From contig CAXAMN010027539.1 in the NCBI GenBank assembly GCA_963970005.1, positions 138,011 to 202,010 on the forward strand: a stretch of DNA of 64,000 nt. The letters run 5' to 3'. The position numbers and the translations under genes are program-made. Source of the stretch: Durusdinium trenchii (lineage: Eukaryota; Sar; Dinophyceae; Suessiales; Symbiodiniaceae). This document shows positions 44,191 to 54,000 of the stretch, in pieces. Every line of letters starts with the position of its first letter. Position 1 is the first letter of the stretch. The notes below the pieces were generated by a model. The model had not been told where the DNA came from and made no database searches. It worked only from the letters and a program-made list of their open reading frames with translations.

Positions 44191-44919
44191 TAGGGATGGA
44201 GACTTTCCTTTTTTTTCAGATTTTATTGATGTGGGGGGGTGGATTGTTGGAAGCTGATGGGTCTGATTCCCACATGTTGGGACTTCGTCCAACACGTGTT
44301 TTCTTTTTTGGGGTTCGTCCAACACGTGTCCCGGGTCGGTCGCAGGTGGCTCTGAAACATGAATGACGCCTGAACAGACCACATGATTGAGGAAGATCAT
44401 TGAGGAAGCCCACTGGTTGTGACATGAATCGAGTGGAATCTGTAGGAATTGTATGGAATTGTTGTTCTTTTCCCAGGTCCAGAGAGGCAAATCCAAGATG
44501 AGCCGCTTTGAGTGTTTCAAAGGTCTGTGTTAGTGATGTGTGAGAGAGAAAAGTTGCACTTGGAAGAGTTCTTCTACTCAATCCACCACCGGGGCAGGGA
44601 TCCATATTTGATCATATTGTGGATATATCTGGACTCTGTACCTACGTTGACAGGGCTGATACGCTTGATTCCTTACACTTTATATAAGCGGCAGCTCCAA
44701 TACCGAGCCTGAATTACTGTGGAGATACGAGGTTTCTGAGCTTTCCCATCCAATATACTATCCCATCATGTCCCATCTGTCTTATTTTGGTGGCTCACAC
44801 TGGGAATCTCTTGCATTGCCCCCCTCATTGCCACTGTTCCATCCACTTCTCAGAAAAGAACAACAACGGTCTCTGATATGTTGGGTTCCAGGTATTTCCA
44901 GGATCCAATCACATTCCTC
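44191..44919. other. Non-coding 3' flank of element B
   Basis: No gene was recognised. No poly-A or simple tandem tail is visible on the element B side, so the element's 3' end could not be fixed. Confidence 0.4.
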
Positions 44920-45066
44920 TCAAAAAGGTCTGAATGTGTGAAGGAGTACCCCCTTGATGCTCCAAAGGATGCTCCACTGGTCGACCTGGTCGACCTCAGA
45001 CATCTTCAGACCCTTCAGATCTTTTCCTCTTCTGCTTGCCTTAGACTGTCGTCCGCGACCAGGCAT
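44920..45066 (-). CDS. Small basic 48-aa ORF just downstream of element B ORF2
   Basis: An ATG lies 12 nt after the ORF2 stop and opens a 48-codon frame starting MPGRGRQSKASRRGKDLKGL, strongly basic, then a hydrophobic second half (WSILWSIKGVLL). It could be a small accessory peptide made by reinitiation, part of the 3' UTR, or the remains of a longer C terminus. There is no recognised family. Confidence is low because frames of this length are common by chance. Confidence 0.25.
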   Translation of the reverse strand: MPGRGRQSKASRRGKDLKGLKMSEVDQVDQWSILWSIKGVLLHTFRPF

Positions 45067-45078
45067 CTAATTATGAAT

Positions 45079-48000
45079 TCATGCAGTAGGAGCGTGGAAG
45101 TCAGGTCCTCGCTCGGCCAGAAAATTGAAATCTCTGGTCAGCTCGCGAATGGTTTCGAGGAAGACAGCCGGAATTTCAGCGTCCTCCTCCTGTGGACCAT
45201 TCGTCTGGCCTGCTTCAACTATACAGCATAGAGCCTTGCACAGGCCAGGCGGATATTCCTTAAGGGCTGCAGTTTTCCAACTGCCGTCCTCACCGCGACC
45301 GAAGGCGCAAGTCTTTGGGAGAGGTGTTGTCTGCAGGGATTTGAGAAGCCCAGCATTATCGACAGCACCGTTGATAATGAAAAGAGTAGTTGGCTTAGGA
45401 GTAGCACCTCCAAAATGGCCCTGCAATATCTCTACCAAGTCACACTGTGGAAAACGCAGAAGGTAGCGAATGATCGCAAGTCGCCATATGCTTGGACGGT
45501 TGACATCTAGGCTCAAATCGCTTGGGTGTTCAAGGACAGAAGTGGCACCAGCGAGAATCGTGATCCACATGAGCCTGATCGTGATGCCAAGCAGCAGGCT
45601 CCCAATCGCCACCTGTTGGTGTTCTTTCAATGTGAGGTCGAAATTCCCCCACGGGGATCCCCGTCGGCGGACCGGTCTGGGGCCTCCAGGGAGCACATTG
45701 TAGCGTGCGATGGACCATGTCTCGCACGGCGGGCCAGCGATCCACGCCACGAGGTAGCCTGCACGGAGCGCTTCGGCAAAGAGATTAAAGGTCTCCTCAC
45801 GGCTTAAGTCGCCCCACCTGGCGTCAAAAATAATATCGATTGAAACAGCCATGAAACTTCTCTGTTCCAGGTGTTCCTGTACGTCTAAGTTGCGCCTAGC
45901 CCCTGAGAATAGGTGAGCCACCATTCGGGGCCTGTAGCGGACTCTCTCTGGATGCTCGTACCGAAGCTCTCTCATGTCCTGCGACTGCTTCCAGAAGAAA
46001 GCCATTGCCCTATCATGCTCATGTTGGTCAGCGTATCTGCCTTCAAGAAACCACTCTCCGCAGGCACTGATCTTGAACAGCTGGAATGCCGACATCATGG
46101 TTAGGGGCGCCTCCTCGTGGAGACCGAGCCAGTTTTGGCTCCAGTCGTCGAAGCACTGCAATATCTCCTCATGGTAGAGAAAGGTGACCTTAGTTGCCAG
46201 TCGGAGGGCTTCTAGGATGTCATCCGATTGCTCCAGCCCTTGAACAGCTGTTCCCCACGAACGGTGTAGCGCTATCTTCTGTTCAGCAAGCACAGTACGC
46301 GCCCCGTAGAGCTCTTCCCAGACTGGTCTAGGTCCCTCAGCTTGCATATATGGATCAGCTAATTCAGACCGTCCCTTGTTCGCTTGCTTGCTGTTGACAC
46401 CCGGCTCTCTCTCGACCTGCTGCCCGCGCCCTTCGTAAAGTCGGAAACACGCGGTCTGCCTGTTCACGTGGTTGAGCAAGTCAACGTGGCAAGAAAACAC
46501 CTTGAGGCATGCTTCACAGACTTCACCAGTAACGAAATCGCGCGCCCTGGCTGCCCTATTGTGTCTCTTGAACGAATGTACAGCACAGGCTGATGCACTG
46601 ATAAAAGTCCTTTCACATTGCAGGCAGTAATGAGAAGCTTTAGAAACAGGGGTTGTGGAACAGCCTAATCCAGCCTCTAGTATGTCATGGAAAATCTTGG
46701 CATGCCACTCCTCCCAGGCAAAACGTCTTTGAAAATAAGCTTTGCTTCGGGCCGAAGCTCTCTTCAGCAGGGCCTTCCATTTAGAGGCCGGCTGTTCCAT
46801 GAAGCTTTTCCATGCCTGCCAGTCAAGCTTTGGTGATGGCACATCAGCTTCGGGACAAAACTGCTGAAGCCATGCTATATCTTCCTCAACTCGCTGCCAC
46901 CATATCTGCTCACTTCGTATCAAAGCCCAGACATGTAGCTGGCCGTTTCTCATCAAATGGTTGACATACCGTAGACGTGCGACAGACAGTAGAGTGTCTG
47001 GGCTATGTAGCCCCGTTTCGTGGAGAACACGTTCGTTTGACCAAGGGATGGCGTCTTGTCCGAAATGCATGATGGCAAAACGTTTGAAAAGTTTCGAAAA
47101 CCCTGTTTCCAGTTGTCGATCCTTCCTTTTCGTGGGAGATTGCCACAAAGCCATGTTGAAGGACATTGTTGAGAAAACTAACGAGTCGAAAAATTGTCTC
47201 TTTTTGTCTAGAGACAGCTGTCGGTTTCGAAAAATTTGACTTCGGTAGCGCGTCATCACTTCATGGGCTGCAGCAAACTTTGTAGACACATCCTTTCGGA
47301 TGCCCTGCTTTTGTTCAACCCATGTCCCCAGATGCTTATAGCTTCCAGTAAGTCGCAGCTTACCCAGGACAAGTCTCGTGGATGTTTGAATTTCATGCCC
47401 CTGGTGAGACAATTGTCTCCTGGCTTCCAGAGAGCGTTTACCTCTGCAAGTAAGCATCAATTCTGTCTTGCCTTTTGCAAGATTGGGTGTTAATCCCGCA
47501 AGCGTTAGTCGGTCAAAAATAGTTCCAGCGATCCGTTTAGCTCTGTAAATCACATCTTCAACAGAATCTGCTGCAAAAGAAACCGCAAGATCGTCCGCCC
47601 AAATAGGCGCCAAAACGCCCAAGCTCACAACCTCTTCGGTGACACTATACGGGTGGACATCTACACTTGCCTGTATGGCAATGTCAGGGAATTCTTGTTC
47701 CAAGGCAGCAAAGACTGGGGCCAAAACCCGATGCAGGGCGTACCCAAATGCCATATCAGCAAAAGTATCACCCGGTCTCGATCCTCGACGCGTGCGCGTC
47801 AAGACATCATGGTCTCGGATCTGGAACCACGTGGCCTCATAAAATGCTCGAAAAAGCTCTTTAACGTAAGGTGACACCTCAGATGCCTCAATTGCTGGCT
47901 CTGGTTCTATCAAAGCAAGGAAATCACCATATTCATGCTCTGGCAATCCCATCTCTGCAAAGATCGTCTCAAAAGCTCGGTCATCAACTTGAGAGGAGAT

Positions 48001-51000
48001 CACATGTCTTCTGAGCAACCGGTAAAACGCATTGCTTACATCGACAAAAAGGATTCCTGAGCTGCGGCCTTTGATTGCAGCTGTGTGGTGGAACAGACGC
48101 ACAGCATGCGCCGCCTGGGTAATTGAGAATCCTGGTATACCCCCCAATTGCATAGGAAGGCGTCGTTGAGCAAAGTCAGCTATGAGCTCTTTGCGGTAGA
48201 CCGCATGTAATGCTTTGCTTGCAGGCGAGCTGACAAAAAGACTCCTATAGCTGCTACAACATGCCGGGTTTCCTCTCTTGAAAGCAGGGACAAGCGTGCC
48301 CCCCTTAAAGACGCATGGCTCTCTAAGCATCATCACCTCTTTTAGGAAAAGAGGGTAGTACAACCTGGCCATTAGAGACGGTGCCCTATTTAAGACATCT
48401 CCAGGTACCCCGTCTACAAAGTAAGCTTTGGCCTTTTTGGTCGCACGAAATTGGCGCTCGATCTGCAGGATAGTGGGCAAATCATCCCATTGCGGCAATG
48501 GTCGCCCCTTTTTTCCTAGCTCATCACAGATCTGCATCAACCCCTCTGGCGTGGTAGCAACCCCGTCCTCCTGCGCCGCAAAGTATGTTCTCCATTTTTC
48601 TCGTATCCGGTTCAGATCCAGAATGGGTGTACCATCGTCCTCTGCTAGCATCGGCAGCGGCTGTATGGGCCCAGGCTTTTTTGCACTTTTCACTCCTGCA
48701 CTTCGTAGCGCCTGGAAGAAATCAGCCTGGCTCATAGTTGGCATCTGCTTGGCCAGATTCTCAAGGAAAAGGGTACGATCGCATCGCAGTTGTTTTTTGA
48801 GGCGCTTAGCTTCAGTGGAGCTTAAAAGCTTCAGCTTCCACAAGGAAACAAAGCATTTGCAAGTCTTCGCAAGGAGCTTACTGACGTCAAGCGGCTCCAT
48901 CCGTTTCCAACTGTCCCATGCAGCTTGCTGGGTGGAGTGGTGGAGGGAGTTCCTTGCAGTCTGGATTTGCTGCCTTATCCTCATCCGCGATGCTCGAATC
49001 GCCCATGCCTCTTGGGATATATAGCCTTTCCTTGGATCATTCACTTTAGGCGGAAAGGCTTTGTGCAGCCGTTCCTGAATTTGCGCAGAAAGATTCGTCG
49101 CATGGGTCTCAATATCTTCTGACCATGCACGTTGTGGGAAATCAGCAAAAACCTGCTCCAGATCTAGCGGGGTTGCGGACTGCAGTGCACGGCGATCAAA
49201 AGACACTCTTGACTGTTGGGTGATTTGCTTTGTCCTCTGAACCTTTAGCTCTAAGACCAGAGGTCTATGGTCAGGAACACGTCCTCCTATGTCGAGCGTC
49301 TCCAGAGCATATGACCTCAGCAGCGCAGGCACGGGGTGCTGTGGGATCATGATATAGTCACAGCGGGCTGTCGCCCCGTTGGACGAACTTTGCCATGTCC
49401 ACGTGGACCCCTCATGTACCCCTACCATGGTACTTGGCAGCTGGCAATCCAAATGTAGCAACATCCTACGAAAACACTCTCCGGCATAATTAGTGGCTGA
49501 CTCTAGTCCCTCAGCCCCAATGCACCCTGGCAACTCATCACAGAAGTGGGCGTTTGCATCGATTCCCATGATAAGATATGTCGAGCCAACCAGGCGATCT
49601 AACTGCTTTTGGAGTGAATCCCAGAATGATTGGATCGTCTCCTTCGGCGCCCCAGAGTGCGGAGAATGGGCATTGACTAAAAGCAAAGGAAAACCATGCA
49701 GAGCCACTTTAAGGATGAGGAGTTGTGGTTCTGCAATGACCACCTGTATGGCCTTGGCATCAAAAATCAACCGGCTGTTGTTCACATGTCTTCGCAAGAG
49801 CCATATCTCTACTCCTCCGACTCCCTGCTGCGCTGCCGCAGTGATCCGGACATGCGTTTGCGACTGGATCATGTTGGACTGACGTGTTCTCGTTTCCTGC
49901 AGAAAAAGAATATCGAAGCCATGCCACTGCGCTTGTTCGCGCAGAAACCCAGGGACAATGTCACCCCGTTTGGGGTCCAATGTATTGACATTGAAGGTGC
50001 AAACTCTCAATGACATAATCTTCGACACTGCATGCGCTTTCGGTGTTGCAAGAAGCGAAAGGGGCAAGCGTCCCGCAACTCCTGTCTTCATCTCAACATC
50101 CGGGACTGACAAGGGCCCTTTGTGCCAAGAGGGCAGGCTATCCCCAGCTGAGTTAAGTGCTAACCACAAAAACTCAATGGCGTACCTCCGGCCCGACGTG
50201 AACGGAGTGTAGTCGGGTCTGGCAACCTTATTTTCATGCTGTCCATGGTATGCCCACTTGGCAATCGCATCAGCAAGCTCATTGCCCAAGACTCCGCTGT
50301 GGCCTTTGACATGGCGCCAGGTAACCATGTCGTGCCCCAAAAGAACTTCAACTGCCTTTGCAAGGCTTCGTGCCACTCTACCGATTCGATCTTCTTCTGG
50401 CTGGCTATATATTCCAGCAGCAGAAAGCCCGACGGACTGCGCATCAAAAAGGAAAAAGTGTGGTACCTCGAGCCCCTGAGCTAAGACCCATTCGCAAGCT
50501 CGCACAATAGCAGTGGCTTCCGCACTTCTTGCATCACTAATGTGTGCCCCAGCCCACGCTGATGCCATAGGATCAATCTCAACTAATCCAAAATCCAGAT
50601 CTATGAGATGGCAATGTTCACGGGAATGGCTTATGGCAACAAACGACCATGATGCGAGTAATGCTTCATCAGGTGAATTCGAGCCATCAGTATAAATCTG
50701 GAGCTCTGTGATCTCGTTCGGATCCTGCAGTATGATATCGTGCAATTGTGCCTGCATTTCGCTGGGGAAAAATTTCGATACTTCTTTCCACGAAATGCAT
50801 GGTCTGGTACGTTTCACCATCACAGCATCAAACCAGGATGTGAAATCTGGCACATTGAGATCGCATCCCAGCCATCTTACACTTCGCCTTGTGTGCTGTT
50901 TCGGCAGTTCCGGTATAGGGAGTATTGTATCCAGCGGCAGGGCCTGCCTCGGATAGTCAATTACCACGTAGCAGTCTTCAGTCGTGACCAAATCATCCAT

Positions 51001-54000
51001 CTTGTCAAGATCTTCATTTTGCCAGACAGTCAGGATCTTCGGGTTACCAGGAGGTCTCAGCCCATCAGTGGGCCGCTTTGTTTCCCAGTTCTCACAAAGT
51101 CTCCAGCCATCCTCATTTGCAACTGCAGGAAAAAACTGAAGGAATGAAGTTCCATCTTCTTGCTCAAGAGGCAGCGAACAACTGTCATCTTGCAGAATAG
51201 CAACTCGTATATCAATCTTCATCCCCGGAAACGGACGCCAAGCTACTATCCTGGGTAACTCTTGCGTGTAATGGCTGACTCGGCAGTCATAGCGGGCATG
51301 CTGGCAGACTTCTTCCAGGCGATATAGCTGCAGAAGAATCTCTGTGGTGATTCTCTGCGGCAAACGCCGAGCCGACATCTCAGGCGGTCGATCTCTTTCT
51401 TGAACCCAGAGACTCACGAAGACCGGGACTTCTGTGTCATCAGGGTACTCATCGATCAGGAGATATAGGTCATCCTCACCCTGCTGCTCAAAAATTTCCG
51501 GCAATGGCCGGACCGGAATCACAACTGCTGGTACATGAAAGGGTATAGCTGTCCGAAGGAAATCTCGAAGTACTGTCGCGAAATCATAGCGTTCGAGAAC
51601 AAAATACTCATCAACAGCTAGGCCCCAATGGACCACCCTATCATCGTACGTAGAGTATAAGACAAAATCCGGCCACCTATCCTGAGCTGCAAGAAAGGCA
51701 ACAGCTTCTCCATAGAAAGAATCAAAAAGGACAAAAGCTGTCGTCCTCCTGGTCTGCTCAACTTTTCGGCGCCATTCCAAGAATCTGTCTCGTTCTTGCT
51801 GCAGGGTCTCAAATTGCTCAAGAAACATCACTGGCCTCTGCAGCCATACATCAGAACAAATCCGAACCTGAATTTGAAACATTATAGATACTTCAGTATC
51901 TGTCATCTCACTCACCCTAGGGTAGTCTATATCCCCGATCTCAGGTGAGGGGTGATCATTGGTGCGAGCATCAACATACCACTCCTGAACCCTAGGGTAG
52001 TCTATATCCCCGATCTCAGGCAGGAGGGTGGATGCTTGCCATTGCTGCATGAGACTGGCATCGTCGACATCTGCAGAATCTTCGTGACTTTGCTCATTAG
52101 CCACATCAACAGGCTCCGGGTAGGGAACTACTCCGTCTCGATTCGCACTCACACGGAAACGTCTTGTCCATCGCCCAGTCGTCAGCAATCCTTGATGGTC
52201 ACGATGTTCATTTGTAGGGTAAACGTCAGCCACGTCCAGGTCACTGCTGTCTTGGCCCTCATCAAACGGACTCACCCCATTGTTTCCAGAAAATTCAGAG
52301 GTCCAGGTAACTATGTCTTGGTCACTCCCCGGGCTTCCACAACTGGTAGAAGATGAAATTTCTGCCCCTCGTGTCCACTCGTATAACTTGACAAAAGCTC
52401 CAGGTGCTATCGGGATGTCCTGCCAATACTCATATCTCCTTCTCTCCCAATACAGGTAACATTCAGAATCTCTATCGCAGTCGTTCTGAGGGACTGCAAA
52501 AGTGAACAAGAAAGAAACACTAGTGGGAGGAAAAGATCGAGGCAGAACGATCGAAAGCAGATTCATTCTTCCATCTTCAATGGTCTGGCATAATATCGGG
52601 CATCCTTCAACGCTATCGTTGTCGATTATAACATGGGGCCTTGGCAGTACCAGAAAAACTGGGGCTGGATCAACAAGTGTAACTCTGCTGTTTTCATCCA
52701 TCCCGCGCTGGGTCCATAAATGTTGACATTGTTGAACCGCCTCACTACTAAGTTTGACCGGACATCGGTCGGGGTACAGCTGCGCAAAACCTGTCTCCCG
52801 ATCATGCACCCAGAAGGTCACCTCGAGTTCCCGGCTGGCGAACTGCCTAAGATATATGTGCAACAAGGACCTGGGTGCTCTTTCCTTATGCATGACTTGC
52901 ATGAATGCGGCAGCATCAGTGTCTTTGCTGGAAGGAGCGTAAGGGCTTCCTCTCTCACGGCACTCATCAATACGAAATTCAAGGACAAAATGCGACCCAT
53001 GGTTCTGGTCTACAACATCTTGCATCCCCCATTCAATGTCGCCCTCCTCAGTTCGGGCCATGAGGACACATCGATTGACTGTCCTGTCACAGATCGATTC
53101 CAGGCCTAGTCGGCGAGTCAGGTCGCGAAAAGTCTCATCTTTCTTGTAAAGTGTTGCAACTCTTTTCGGCAGTCGTGCGTACAAAATGTCTATCAAATAT
53201 ATCCTTACTCTTGCATGCAGCTGCGGCTGTGTCAATATTATCAGGTCAAGCGGAAAGATCCTCAAGGATAGCGGTGCCATCACCGAGTCGACTGACATGA
53301 TCCAGAAGGGCTGAGCCTCCTCTATGTCAGCAAGCTCCCTCAACATCGACTGGGTCATAGAGCGACCAATTTGGAGCGGGATGATCCTCGCATAAGCAGC
53401 AACTTCATGCGCTACTATCCAGGCATAGACTGTGAAAACCCGCGTGCCCGGTAGTTCAAAATGTTCTGCTAGGAATTGCCGCACCAAATCCTCATCATTT
53501 TCAGCATCCTGCTTAATCTGATAAAGTTCCCGCAGTCGCCCATCTGGAAAAAGGTGCTCAAACCGATAAAGCCTTCGCGCAGCTTCCTGGAACTCCAACT
53601 CATCAGACTCCATTTCAGCCATCCAAGGTAGCTGCATGAAGGATTGCTGATCATCAAAATCTCTTCTCGCGATCAACAGGGTCTGATGCTCTCTAAAAGG
53701 CTCCTGTACTGGCAAAGGTGGTCCACAGGACTCATCAAGAGCTTCTGCAAAGAGCCTTATCAAGGCTCCTGCTGGGAGGCCTATTCGTTCATGTCCCACA
53801 AATGTACGCTTGATGTCTCCATAACTAAATGATGCTACTCCCTGCATCGGATGGTTGCAGACGTGCTCAAACCCAAGGAGCGCACACAGTGTATTAGGCG
53901 TACATCCGGGCGGGCAGTGAACAGCAACATGCTCCATGATTCCAGATAGCTCCAGCTGTATCACCAGAGGTAAGGAATCTTCTGCAGCTGTCTCATCGGT

